21,470 nt of DNA from FEN-1297 sp964498065 (GCA_964498065.1 CAZCFZ010000065.1:1-21470); one strand, 5' to 3'; numbered from the stretch's first letter, positions 8,891 through 17,364 are shown. Notes: generated by a model from the letters alone, not told the origin. Program-made: numbers and translations.

Positions 8891-9336
8891 GAGCTGTTGT
8901 ACAAAGAGTTTCTGAAGGCGGCGTTCATATTCAATCAAAGAATTATTCCGAACAAATTGGAAACGGATTGGTAGTATTACTTGGGATTAAAATCGGCGAT
9001 AGCGAAGAAGATGTAAATTTTGTAGCCGATAAATGCTGTAATCTTAGAATATTTGAAGATGAAAATCAAAAGATGAATCTTTCGGTAAAAGACATAAACG
9101 GGGAAATTTTAATAATATCTCAATTCACTCTTTATGGAGAAACAAGAAAGGGAAACCGTCCAAGTTTTATTGAGGCGGCAAAACCGGATGAAGCAATTCC
9201 TCTTTATGAAAAGTTTATAAAAAGGGTAAAACAAAACATCGGGGAGTCTAAAGTTAAAACGGGAATTTTCGGTGAAATGATGTCCGTAAAAATAATAAAT
9301 AACGGTCCGGTAACTGTAATAGTAGAATCAAAATAA
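8887..9336 (+). CDS. dtd: D-aminoacyl-tRNA deacylase
   Basis: DTD hydrolyses D-amino acids (and glycine mischarged on tRNA-Ala) from tRNA, protecting translation. The 149 residues match the family length. Both signature motifs are present: SQFTLYGETRKGNRPSF (78-94) and the Gly-cisPro motif NNGPVT (138-143), which forms the chiral-proofreading pocket across the dimer. The start is TTG at 8887, overlapping the prmC stop by four bases; the protein then begins MRAVVQRVSE, exactly where family members begin. This makes it one of at least three TTG-initiated genes in the window. It is followed after 52 bases by the metalloenzyme gene. Confidence 0.95.
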   Translation: MRAVVQRVSEGGVHIQSKNYSEQIGNGLVVLLGIKIGDSEEDVNFVADKCCNLRIFEDENQKMNLSVKDINGEILIISQFTLYGETRKGNRPSFIEAAKPDEAIPLYEKFIKRVKQNIGESKVKTGIFGEMMSVKIINNGPVTVIVESK

Positions 9337-9388
9337 TTTTATAACTATCTTTTAAATAACTCCATTAAAATTTAATTATCAAGATAAT

Positions 9389-10291
9389 TTGCATTCAGTA
9401 TTAATGATATTTTTAGACGGCGTCGGGATCGGCAAAGTCGATTACCAATTTAATCCGTTTTTCAAATTCGGTTTTAATACATTCACCAGAATCTTCGGTC
9501 AAATCCCGTCCTTGGAAAACCGGTTGTTAAAGAACAATAATACTTTTTTATTTCCGGCGGATGCAACACTTGGTGTGGAAGGATTTCCTCAAAGCGGTAC
9601 GGGTCAAACTTCTATTTACTGCGGCATAAATGCGCCTAAATTTGTAGGTAAACATTTCGGACCTTATCCTTATTCCACTTTAATCCCTGTATTAAAAGAA
9701 AAAAGCATCCTCAGGTACTTTATTGATAAAGACAAAAATGTATCATTCGCCAACGCCTATCCCAAATTATTTTTTGATTACATAAAATCCGGCAGATCCA
9801 GATTGGGTGTCACATCTTTAAGCTGCATATTAAATAATATAAGGCTAAATACTTCAACTGATCTTAGAAAAGGGAAAGCTCTTACGGCAGAAATTATTAA
9901 TGATAGGTGGAACAGTAAACTCGGATATAAGCTAAAAATTATAAAACCTCAAACAGCAGCTCGAAGATTACTAAGAATTGTGCAAAAGAATTCTTTTACA
10001 CTTTACGAATATTATTTAACCGATTATCTGGGGCACGGAAGATACGACGGCGATATTGAACCGGTGATAAAAATTCTGGATGATTTTTTGTATACGATAA
10101 TTACCGAATTAGATAAAAATACTGCTTTGATAATTTGTTCGGATCATGGCAATATTGAAGATTTATCAATTAAAACACATACGTTAAATCCTGCATTAAC
10201 AATTACATCCGGCAAATATGCAGAGGAATTATTCAATAATATTAAGGACATAACACAAATTAAAAATGCAATTATAAAAACGTTTAAATGA
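9389..10291 (+). CDS. Compact alkaline-phosphatase-superfamily metalloenzyme (iPGM/phosphopentomutase-like)
   Basis: The 300-residue protein belongs to the metalloenzyme clan that includes cofactor-independent phosphoglycerate mutase and phosphopentomutase. Metal and catalytic positions are all recognisable: Asp10 in MIFLDGVGIG, the probable nucleophile Ser69 in SGTGQTS, Asp212 and His216 in TDYLGHGR, Asp252 and His253 in SDHGNIED, and His264. The length is well below iPGM (about 510) and phosphopentomutase (about 390), so the cap or inserted domain is reduced and the substrate cannot be named. The best start is TTG at 9389, because the catalytic core begins immediately afterwards and no ATG or GTG is available nearby. 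The stop overlaps comEC as ATGA. It is unlikely to be the glycolytic mutase itself. Confidence 0.8.
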   Translation: MHSVLMIFLDGVGIGKVDYQFNPFFKFGFNTFTRIFGQIPSLENRLLKNNNTFLFPADATLGVEGFPQSGTGQTSIYCGINAPKFVGKHFGPYPYSTLIPVLKEKSILRYFIDKDKNVSFANAYPKLFFDYIKSGRSRLGVTSLSCILNNIRLNTSTDLRKGKALTAEIINDRWNSKLGYKLKIIKPQTAARRLLRIVQKNSFTLYEYYLTDYLGHGRYDGDIEPVIKILDDFLYTIITELDKNTALIICSDHGNIEDLSIKTHTLNPALTITSGKYAEELFNNIKDITQIKNAIIKTFK

Positions 10292-12696
10292 AAAAATACC
10301 CGGCAATAAAATTTACGCTTTTGTTTATTCTCGGAATTCTGATTCAAAAGTTTTTTCAGGTTGACGTAAATTTCATCTATTTGCTTTTCGGCATTTTATT
10401 CATCATATCATTCATATTGTTTTTCTTTTACAAGAAATTGAAATTTCCGGTTATTCTAAATTTAATTTCTGTTCCTTTATTAATCTTATTAATGGGGATC
10501 ATCCTTTCGGATTTACATTACAAGAATCAAAATTTTCTTCCGACCAATATTCTTAAAGAAAAAAATTTCACTGCTTACGGCAAAATTTCAAAAATAGAAT
10601 TGAAAAGAGGAGAGGATATTGTATTCAAGCTAAATGTTGATTCCGTTTCATTTTCAAAAACAAATTTAATCCGTAAAGCAGTATTACTTACTAGACTGAA
10701 AGATGATAGTAAATTTAAAATCGATTCACTTTATCATATAATTTCACCCGGAAACTATGTAAGCGCTGCCGGAATTTATTTGAAAGGCAGAAGCAAGAGA
10801 AATCCCGGCGAATTTGATTACGGAAAGTATTTATCAGAACAAGGAATTAGCGGAACGCTCAATATTTACAATATAAATGATGTCAAGATAATAAATTATA
10901 AAGTTGATCTAATTTCGAATACAATTTTTAAAATAAGAAAAATCCTCGATGAAAAAATTTCCGAATATCATAATCCTCAAACAGCTGCATTGCTCAGAGG
11001 TTTGTTATTAGCGGATAGAAGCAATATCGATTATGATACGCGAACGGAATTTATTAATTCAGGCGTTATACACGTATTGGCAGTATCAGGACTTCATGTG
11101 GGTTTTATTGCTTTCATATTTATAATTCTGCTCGGGCGTTTTAACATCTATTTGAAATCGATAATCACAATGCTTGGCTTATTATGCTTTATGATTATTA
11201 CAGGCATCCCGGCTTCGGTATTCAGAGCCACAATTATGTCAGTCGTTATTATAATTTCATTTCTTAGCAACCGAACTACGAATTTATTTAATTCTTTAGC
11301 CGTTGCAGCTTTGATAATTTTAGTCTTAAATCCGGGTGAATTATTCCAGGCGGGTTTTCAATTATCTTTTTCGGCAGTCTTATCGATTGCTGCGATTTAC
11401 CCGGTTTTCCGGGAGAAGATAAATTTAATTCCCGCTAAATATAATTTTCTTAAAAACATTCTACTGTTTATGGGAATTTCACTTGCGGCACAATTAGGAA
11501 CTTTACCATTCACATTAATTTATTTCGGAAAATTATCAATAGTTGCTCTTGCTGCAAATTTAGTTGTAATACCGCTTATCGGTTTAATAGTAGCGGATGC
11601 AATTTTGACATTATCGCTAGCTTTTATATTGCCTTTTCTATCTTCCTATTATGCTGCTGCTAATAACCTTTTTACAAAGTTTTTATTTTTTATTGTTCAC
11701 CTAACCGGAAATAATGAGCATTCATTTATCTGGATTAGAAATTTTTCAATTACAGATGCCATCATATTCTATTGTTTTCTAATAATAGGAATATTTGGGT
11801 TCAGAAAAATCCAAAATAATTTTGCCAAAATTGTACTTATTGCAGCAGTCTTCGGTAATATTTTACTTTATTGTTCAATAGACGATAAAGAATTGCTGCC
11901 TTCAAATAAGTTAAGTGTTTTAATGATTGATGTTGGTCAGGGTGATTCATTTTTATTAAAGTTCCCGGATGGTGAAACTGCATTAGTTGATGCTGGTGAC
12001 GCAACCAAAAATTTTGATTACGGCGAAAGAGTAATCCTCCCGTTGCTGAATCATCTGGGAATTCAAAAAATTGATTACGGGTTTGTTTCTCATGTGGATG
12101 CCGATCATTACGGCGGCTTCTTTTCTTTAATTATAAAAAAGAAAATAAAAAGAATATTTAAACCGCAAATAGATTCTTCTTTTTTAAAAGATATTAAGTT
12201 TGAAAAATTTTTGAAGAAGGAAAAAATTCCGTTTACTTATTATAAAAAGGGGGAAATGAATATCGGTAACACAAAGGTATATTTCCTTAATGACGGAAAG
12301 ATCGAATCTAACTTAAGAATAAGCAGTAATAATAAAAGCGGCTTAATGAAATTAGTTTACGGTAAAACAAGCATATTATTTACAGGCGATATTGAAGAAA
12401 AAGCAGAAAAATATTATGCTGATGAATATAATACATTCCTTAATTCGGATATTTTAAAAGTATCCCATCACGGAAGCAAAAACGGCAGCCTGCCGGCATT
12501 TATCGGAGATGTTAAACCGAAAGTTAGCCTAATAAGCGCAGGTCTGAAAAACAAATTCGGCCATCCTTCTAAATTGATATTAAAAATGCTTGGATCCATA
12601 GGATCAAAAATATACAGAACCGATAAAAGCGGTGCGGTAATTTTTTCTTCGAATGGTTATACCTTTTCTAAAATTAATTGGAGAGATTTAGAGTGA
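10288..12696 (+). CDS. comEC: ComEC/Rec2 DNA-uptake channel protein
   Basis: ComEC forms the inner-membrane channel for single-stranded DNA in natural transformation. The 802 residues show an N-terminal membrane segment pair, a soluble DUF4131-type domain (about 75-200), the polytopic Competence domain with the signature VLAVSGLHVGF (Ser267 to His270), and a C-terminal metallo-beta-lactamase domain. That last domain opens with VLMIDVGQGDSFLLKF and has the metal-binding HVDADH at 602-607 and a later SHHGSKNGS. All domains of full-length ComEC are present in the usual order. The ATG overlaps the stop of the metalloenzyme. No other competence gene is visible here, so transformation competence of the organism cannot be inferred from this gene alone. 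Confidence 0.93.
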   Translation: MKKYPAIKFTLLFILGILIQKFFQVDVNFIYLLFGILFIISFILFFFYKKLKFPVILNLISVPLLILLMGIILSDLHYKNQNFLPTNILKEKNFTAYGKISKIELKRGEDIVFKLNVDSVSFSKTNLIRKAVLLTRLKDDSKFKIDSLYHIISPGNYVSAAGIYLKGRSKRNPGEFDYGKYLSEQGISGTLNIYNINDVKIINYKVDLISNTIFKIRKILDEKISEYHNPQTAALLRGLLLADRSNIDYDTRTEFINSGVIHVLAVSGLHVGFIAFIFIILLGRFNIYLKSIITMLGLLCFMIITGIPASVFRATIMSVVIIISFLSNRTTNLFNSLAVAALIILVLNPGELFQAGFQLSFSAVLSIAAIYPVFREKINLIPAKYNFLKNILLFMGISLAAQLGTLPFTLIYFGKLSIVALAANLVVIPLIGLIVADAILTLSLAFILPFLSSYYAAANNLFTKFLFFIVHLTGNNEHSFIWIRNFSITDAIIFYCFLIIGIFGFRKIQNNFAKIVLIAAVFGNILLYCSIDDKELLPSNKLSVLMIDVGQGDSFLLKFPDGETALVDAGDATKNFDYGERVILPLLNHLGIQKIDYGFVSHVDADHYGGFFSLIIKKKIKRIFKPQIDSSFLKDIKFEKFLKKEKIPFTYYKKGEMNIGNTKVYFLNDGKIESNLRISSNNKSGLMKLVYGKTSILFTGDIEEKAEKYYADEYNTFLNSDILKVSHHGSKNGSLPAFIGDVKPKVSLISAGLKNKFGHPSKLILKMLGSIGSKIYRTDKSGAVIFSSNGYTFSKINWRDLE

Positions 12697-12810
12697 CAGG
12701 GCTCATTGAAATTTTATAAAAAAATTAATTACCAAAGTCTTCTTGAATATTTTTATATATTTAAATTCTGCAGAAGATAAATTATAAAATTTACTATTTA
12801 ATAATGAGGA

Positions 12811-12815
12811 AAAGG
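12811..12815 (+). promoter_or_regulatory. Shine-Dalgarno site of purE
   Basis: AAAGG, preceded by GAGGA at 12806-12810, lies 8 bases before the ATG at 12824 and fixes the purE start. It is stronger than the sites before most overlapping genes in this window. Confidence 0.6.
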
Positions 12816-12823
12816 TAAATATT

Positions 12824-13315
12824 ATGGCTAATAATCCTTTGGTGGGAATTATTATGGGAAGCGACTCCGATTTGGGAGTAATGCAAAAAGCATTTGACGA
12901 GTTAAAAAATTTTGATGTCCCTTATGAAGTAAAAATTTTATCTGCTCACAGAACGCCGGAACATCATGCCGAATATGCCAGAACTGCGTCAGAAAGGGGA
13001 TTAAAAGTTATTATTGCTGCTGCAGGTGGTGCTGCACATCTTCCCGGTGTTACTGCTGCACAAACTATTCTGCCGGTTATCGGTGTCCCAATTTTAGGTG
13101 CTTCTTTAAACGGCATAGATTCTTTATTGTCCATTGTTCAAATGCCAAGCGGAATTCCTGTAGCAACAGTTGCAATAAATGGCGCTAAAAACGCAGCAAT
13201 TCTTGCTGTTGAAATTATAGCAGTCGGTAATAAAGAATTATCGGATAAGCTTGTGAATTATAAGAAAAAGATGGCTGAAGATTCTATGAATAAAAATAAA
13301 AAATTAAATTTTTAA
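12824..13315 (+). CDS. purE: N5-carboxyaminoimidazole ribonucleotide mutase
   Basis: PurE converts N5-CAIR to CAIR in purine biosynthesis. The 163-residue protein has the class I motifs GSDSD (12-16), SAHRTP (40-45) and AAGGAAHLPG (66-75), with the phosphate-binding and catalytic histidine positions His42 and His72 intact. Length is normal for the bacterial octameric enzyme. The partner carboxylase purK is not adjacent. The gene stands alone after a 127-base gap behind comEC and runs head-on into the cation transporter, with only 3 bases between the two stop codons. The last codons are unusually AT-rich (NKNKKLNF) and lie in an AT-only inverted repeat. Confidence 0.95.
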   Translation: MANNPLVGIIMGSDSDLGVMQKAFDELKNFDVPYEVKILSAHRTPEHHAEYARTASERGLKVIIAAAGGAAHLPGVTAAQTILPVIGVPILGASLNGIDSLLSIVQMPSGIPVATVAINGAKNAAILAVEIIAVGNKELSDKLVNYKKKMAEDSMNKNKKLNF

Positions 13316-13320
13316 TTTTT
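13299..13320. repeat. AT-only inverted repeat between convergent stop codons
   Basis: Perfect 9-base arms AAAAATTAA (13299-13307) and TTAATTTTT (13312-13320) flank a 4-base loop and span the ends of purE and the - strand transporter. It could act as a weak bidirectional terminator, but the stem contains no G or C. A related string (AAAAATTAAATTTTTAA) follows the isomerase stop at 3131. Confidence 0.3.
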
Positions 13321-14314
13321 ATGTAATGTGTGTGGACGGATAAACAGGTTCGCCGATTAGTTTGTTGAGATCCCAATTTAGTTCATCCTTTTTAGGTTCT
13401 TTCCTGACTTCGCATTTTTCGTAGTTGCACATTTTGCAATGTTCAAAAGTACAGTAATCCATATGGATTTTTATTTGTGAATTAGGCACCGTTTTTAAAA
13501 GTGCATTTTCAATTTTTTCTTCTTCGAGATGAGATTCCTTTATGCTGAAATAGTAAGGAAGAATTAAATGGAAATCTATAAAAATATTTCCGCCGGATTC
13601 CCAGAATCTAAGCCAATGTATATCTATCCAATAATCTTCCTTCATTTTTGTCAATTGATTAACAATTTGTTTTAACAGCTTCGGATCGGTTTCATTCATT
13701 AATCCGCCGATCGATTTCCTGACAAGCTTATACCCGGTAAATAAAATATTTACAGCTACAGCAATGGCAAAAATTGGATCGAGAATTACATAACCTGTAA
13801 AAATAACAAGAATAATTCCTATAATAACTCCGATGCTGGTATAGGAGTCGGTTAATACATGCTTGCCGTCAGCGATTAAAGTAAGAGAATTAGTTTTTTT
13901 CCCGGTTCTAACAAGGTAGGCCCCGAGAATTAAATTTACAACTCCGGCTATACTGATGATTATAACGCCGGTATCCAGTTCTTTTAAATTTGAACCTTTA
14001 ATTAGTTCCAATATTGCGGTAAAAATTATAAATAATGCTGCAATTACTATTAGGAATCCTTCTATTCCGGCTGAAAAATATTCAACATTTCCATGGCCGT
14101 ATAAATGCGAATCGTCGGCAGGTTTTGAGCTTAATAAAATGCTATAAAGAGCCATCGAAGTAGCAAGCACATGAACCACTGATTCCGCCGCATCGGAAAA
14201 TATTGCAGCAGACCCGGTCATTAGAAATGCACCCATTTTTGCTGCAAACATTCCAAAACCGACTAATAGAGAAATAATAGCAGCTTTTTTCTTTATGTTT
14301 ATTTCATTGCCCAT
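13319..14314 (-). CDS. Cation diffusion facilitator transporter with C-terminal cysteine cluster
   Basis: This is a CDF-family proton-coupled efflux transporter for divalent metals (Zn, Fe, Mn, Co or Cd; the substrate is not decided). The 331 residues include six membrane helices within about 10-200, the family motif HLYGHGNVEYF (70-80), and the TM5 metal motif HVLTD (His152 and Asp156). A cytoplasmic domain with metal-site histidines and acidic residues follows from about 205. Unusually for a minimal CDF, the tail carries Cys288, Cys293, Cys296 and Cys301 with nearby Glu291 and His292, which looks like an extra metal-binding site. The start ATG is preceded by an AT-rich sequence with no strong ribosome binding site. 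The gene is convergent with purE and divergent from the TPR lipoprotein. Confidence 0.9.
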   Translation of the reverse strand: MGNEINIKKKAAIISLLVGFGMFAAKMGAFLMTGSAAIFSDAAESVVHVLATSMALYSILLSSKPADDSHLYGHGNVEYFSAGIEGFLIVIAALFIIFTAILELIKGSNLKELDTGVIIISIAGVVNLILGAYLVRTGKKTNSLTLIADGKHVLTDSYTSIGVIIGIILVIFTGYVILDPIFAIAVAVNILFTGYKLVRKSIGGLMNETDPKLLKQIVNQLTKMKEDYWIDIHWLRFWESGGNIFIDFHLILPYYFSIKESHLEEEKIENALLKTVPNSQIKIHMDYCTFEHCKMCNYEKCEVRKEPKKDELNWDLNKLIGEPVYPSTHIT

Positions 14315-14528
14315 TTTATAAATCTAATCTTTTGGTCCTTGAAACTTAACCAAATATTTTGATTTTTTTTCTACAAAAAACAAAAAATTTAATCAATTTG
14401 TACCACTTAAATAAATAGATACTTAACATGAAAATTAATGCAGAAGTAAACCTAATCATTCGAAACTGGCAATTAACAAGCTAAATAGAGCTGTTATATT
14501 GTCAAAGTCATGAATGAAATTATATACA

Positions 14529-14559
14529 TTGCTACTTCTGTTTGAATTTAATAACTTTA
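14529..14559 (+). promoter_or_regulatory. Possible promoter of the TPR lipoprotein gene
   Basis: TTG at 14529-14531 and TAACTTTA at 14552-14559 are separated by 20 bases and resemble the Bacteroidota pattern TTTG/TAnnTTTG with one mismatch in the -7 element. An overlapping sigma70-like pair (TTGTCA 14499-14504, TATATA 14521-14526, spacing 16) is an alternative. Either would give a short leader to the lipoprotein gene. AT-richness makes chance matches likely. Confidence 0.22.
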
Positions 14560-14589
14560 TCAAGTTTAAAAAAATAAATGTGTGGAAAA

Positions 14590-15117
14590 ATGAAAATTTT
14601 ATATTTTACTTCGTTTATCATAGTTTTATTATTCATTTCAGGGTGCAGCAAAAAAACGGACGATCAATATTTAAATGAAGCAAAAACGAATATAGAAAAC
14701 CATAATATTGATAAAGCTGTTACAGCATATCAAGATTTAATAAAAGAATATCCTAACAGTCCGAAAGCTCCGGAGGCAATTTTTGAGCTTGCAACTCTCT
14801 ATCAAAATAAAATGGTCAAAAATATCCCTCAAAACCAATCATTACAAAAATCAATCGGCTTATTCAGAAGCATATTTGACAAATACCCCAAAAGTAAACT
14901 GGCCCCAAAGGCGCTTTTCATGTCGGGTTTCATTCAAGCGAACGACTTAAAATCCTATGATGAGGCAACAGCCTCGTTCACTTTATTTCTTCAGAAATTT
15001 CCTAATAACGAATTAGCAAGTTCTGCAAAGGAAGAACTGGATAATATGGGATTGACTCCGGAAGAAATATTGCAAAAAAAAAAGCACATAAAGGCTGATG
15101 TCTCAAACGTACGTTGA
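14590..15117 (+). CDS. TPR-repeat lipoprotein (BamD/YfiO-like)
   Basis: This small outer-membrane lipoprotein (175 residues from the chosen start) has the signal MKILYFTSFIIVLLFISG and lipobox Cys19. Tetratricopeptide-like helices follow: DQYLNEAKTNIENHNIDKAV, APEAIFELATLYQNK, SIGLFRSIFDKYPKSKLAPKALFMSGFI and SYDEATASFTLFLQKFPNNELASSA. The pattern resembles BamD or the TPR part of CpoB/YbgF, but it is shorter than BamD, so the exact role is open. ATG at 14578 would add MCGK before the signal; 14590 follows GGAAAA and begins a standard lipoprotein signal. The 3' end contains a run of ten A residues (15074-15083) and overlaps the DUF58 gene by 20 bases, so the two are co-transcribed. Confidence 0.78.
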   Translation: MKILYFTSFIIVLLFISGCSKKTDDQYLNEAKTNIENHNIDKAVTAYQDLIKEYPNSPKAPEAIFELATLYQNKMVKNIPQNQSLQKSIGLFRSIFDKYPKSKLAPKALFMSGFIQANDLKSYDEATASFTLFLQKFPNNELASSAKEELDNMGLTPEEILQKKKHIKADVSNVR

Positions 15118-16006
15118 TTATAAAAAGTATTTAAATCCGGCAATAATATCTAAGTTAAATTCTCTCGAATTGAGAGCCAGGCTGGTAGTGGAAGGCTTTA
15201 TGGTGGGTTTACACAAAAGTCCATATCACGGCTTTAGTGTGGAGTTTACCGAACATAGACCTTATATGCAGGGCGATGCTCTTAAAGATATTGATTGGAA
15301 GGTCTACGGTAAAACCGAAAAGTTTTTTATCAAACAGTATGAAGAAGAAACAAATTTAAAAAGTTATATCTTATTAGATACAAGCAAATCAATGTTATTT
15401 GCATCCGAGGGAAACATTTCGAAATTAGAATATGCTACAACACTTGTAGCCGGTTTAAGCTATTTAATGATTAGACAGCAGGATGCAGTAGGATTGACAT
15501 TATATTCTGATAAAATAAATAAATATTTCCCTCCGAAAGTAAGCAAACCGTATTTACAGGAACTTTTAAAACATCTGGCAGAATTATCTGCTTCGGATAA
15601 AACCAATACTGCTTCATGCTTAAATTCAATTGCAGAAAAGATTAAGAGAAGAGGGCTCGTAATTATAGTTTCGGATTTTTTCGACGATATTAGCTCTATT
15701 CTCTCGGCATTAAAACATTTTAGATACCAAAAAAATGAAGTGATCGTGTTTCAGATTTTAGATCCGCTGGAGAGAAATTTTTCATTCGGAAGAGATGCTA
15801 TTTTCAAAGACCTTGAAACCGAAGATGAAATAACTACACAACCCTATCAAATTCAAAAAGCTTATAAAGAAGCGATGGGAAATTTTGTAAGTAAAATAAA
15901 AACCGAATGTTTAAATTCCCATATCGAATATAATTTGATTGAGACCTCGGAACCTTTTGATAAAGCATTGTTCAGCTATATCCAAAAACGCAGTAAGTTG
16001 ATTTAG
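15098..16006 (+). CDS. DUF58 (von Willebrand A-like) protein
   Basis: This 302-residue DUF58 protein has the defining central motif FSVEFTEHRPYMQGD...DIDWKVYGKT (46-73), followed by a vWA-like fold with a MIDAS-type DTSKS (94-98). DUF58 proteins usually sit beside MoxR AAA ATPases and vWA/aerotolerance (Bat) proteins, where they are thought to assist assembly of other proteins or complexes at the membrane. Here no MoxR gene is in the window, and the only partner is the overlapping TPR lipoprotein. The ATG at 15098 is preceded by AAGG (15091-15094) inside the upstream gene. The protein has no signal peptide or evident membrane segment, so a cytoplasmic location is likely. It ends two bases before the stop of the convergent mutase gene. 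Confidence 0.88.
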   Translation: MSQTYVDYKKYLNPAIISKLNSLELRARLVVEGFMVGLHKSPYHGFSVEFTEHRPYMQGDALKDIDWKVYGKTEKFFIKQYEEETNLKSYILLDTSKSMLFASEGNISKLEYATTLVAGLSYLMIRQQDAVGLTLYSDKINKYFPPKVSKPYLQELLKHLAELSASDKTNTASCLNSIAEKIKRRGLVIIVSDFFDDISSILSALKHFRYQKNEVIVFQILDPLERNFSFGRDAIFKDLETEDEITTQPYQIQKAYKEAMGNFVSKIKTECLNSHIEYNLIETSEPFDKALFSYIQKRSKLI

Positions 16007-16008
16007 CG

Positions 16009-17361
16009 CTATATTAAAGCCGCAATTTCATCAGAATATTTGCTGCACAAATTTTCAGCCTTAACTTTTTCTTTAGCTTCGGTGATTATTCTGATAATCG
16101 GTTCCGTATTTGATTTCCTTAAATGCACCCAGTGATCGGCAAAATCAATTCTTAATCCGTCATCCGTATTGATTTTTTCATCCTTATATTTTTCAATCAG
16201 GAGATTAATTACTTCGTCCGGTTTTACATTCCCAAGCTTAATTTTTTTCTTAGCAATAAAGTATGATGGCAGAGAATTTTTCAACTCGGTTAATGTACCT
16301 CCAAACTCAAGCAGATGCTGAAGAGTAATTGCAATACCCACCAGAGCATCCCGCCCATAATGAAGTTCCGGGTAAATTACTCCGCCGCTTCCTTCTCCGC
16401 CAATAACTGCCTTAACATCTTTCATCTTTTTAACAACATTAGCTTCGCCAACGGGCGAACGAAGAACTTTCTGTCCGAATTTCGAGGCAACATCATCAAC
16501 AGCACGGGTAGTAGACAAATTTACAACAACGTTACCTTTTTCTTTGGAAAGAATGAATTTAACGGCTTGTGTAATAGTATTTTCTTCGCTAAACGGCTCG
16601 CCTTCATTAGTAATTAAAACAAGTCGGTCGACATCCGGATCTACAACAACTCCAAGATCTGCTTTGGATTCTGCAACTGCTTTCATGGTTTCAGTTAAAT
16701 TTTCAGGCAATGGTTCAGGCAAACGGGGAAATATTCCCGTTCGTTCACAATTCATTTCAACTACTTCACATCCGAAATTCCTTAGTAAATCCGGAATTAC
16801 ATAAACTCCGGCACCGTTCACACAATCTACCAATACTTTAAACTTTCTTTTCCGTATTTCATCTATATTAATATTTTTTAAATGCAGAACATCATTTACA
16901 TGTTTTTTTAATCCTTCTTTATAATGAGTCAACTTTCCTAATTTGTCCCAGCTTACATAATTGCCTAAGCTATCTTCAAGGAGTTCTATCATCTGTTCAT
17001 TCTGTTCCGGGGTCATAAATTGACCGGTATTGTTCAGCAGCTTTAAGGCATTCCATTGATTTGGATTATGACTTGCCGATATTGCAATCCCGCCGTTTGC
17101 AGCTAACGTTTTTACCGTATATTGAACAGTAGGAGTAGGGCAAATTCCGATTTCAATTACATCCAATCCTTTGGCAAGCAGAGTTCCGGTTACGATTGAT
17201 TGAACCATATCGCCCGTAATTCTTGCGTCCCGTCCGATAACAACTTTTCCTTCCTTTACGAAGTCGGCATACGCAGAAGTATATTTTACAAGAGTATCAG
17301 GATCAAGTCCGTCGCCGATAATACCTCTAATTCCTGAAACGCTTACCATAAGAGTCGACAT
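16009..17361 (-). CDS. glmM: Alpha-D-phosphohexomutase, phosphoglucosamine mutase type
   Basis: This is an alpha-D-phosphohexomutase family enzyme of 450 residues. The phosphoserine loop is ISASHNPNQWNALKL (catalytic Ser97), the metal loop is DPDVDR (241-246), and the C-terminal phosphate-binding loop is RKSNTEPIIRI. The length and Bacteroidota-like SNTEP loop fit proteins annotated as GlmM (glucosamine 6-phosphate to glucosamine 1-phosphate for peptidoglycan and LPS), but classic GlmM carries SGTEP. A phosphomannomutase or phosphoglucomutase role is therefore a real alternative. The ATG is firmly placed by a strong GGAGGT ribosome binding site. The gene is monocistronic in this window, transcribed leftward from the repeat-bearing intergenic stretch, and converges on the DUF58 gene. 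Confidence 0.85.
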   Translation of the reverse strand: MSTLMVSVSGIRGIIGDGLDPDTLVKYTSAYADFVKEGKVVIGRDARITGDMVQSIVTGTLLAKGLDVIEIGICPTPTVQYTVKTLAANGGIAISASHNPNQWNALKLLNNTGQFMTPEQNEQMIELLEDSLGNYVSWDKLGKLTHYKEGLKKHVNDVLHLKNINIDEIRKRKFKVLVDCVNGAGVYVIPDLLRNFGCEVVEMNCERTGIFPRLPEPLPENLTETMKAVAESKADLGVVVDPDVDRLVLITNEGEPFSEENTITQAVKFILSKEKGNVVVNLSTTRAVDDVASKFGQKVLRSPVGEANVVKKMKDVKAVIGGEGSGGVIYPELHYGRDALVGIAITLQHLLEFGGTLTELKNSLPSYFIAKKKIKLGNVKPDEVINLLIEKYKDEKINTDDGLRIDFADHWVHLRKSNTEPIIRIITEAKEKVKAENLCSKYSDEIAALI

Positions 17362-17364
17362 AGT

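Noticed and set aside
9389..10291. Glycolytic 2,3-bisphosphoglycerate-independent phosphoglycerate mutase
   Set aside because: The catalytic residues fit the clan, but the protein is about 200 residues too short and lacks the inserted domain that binds phosphoglycerate.
15074..15083. Run of ten A residues as a programmed frameshift joining the lipoprotein to the DUF58 protein
   Set aside because: Shifting into the DUF58 frame after the run meets a TAA at 15089-15091, before the DUF58 start, so no fusion would result.
16315..16804. Open frames of 86-100 codons antisense to the phosphohexomutase gene
   Set aside because: They lie wholly opposite conserved catalytic regions of the mutase, lack ribosome binding sites and have no recognisable domains.
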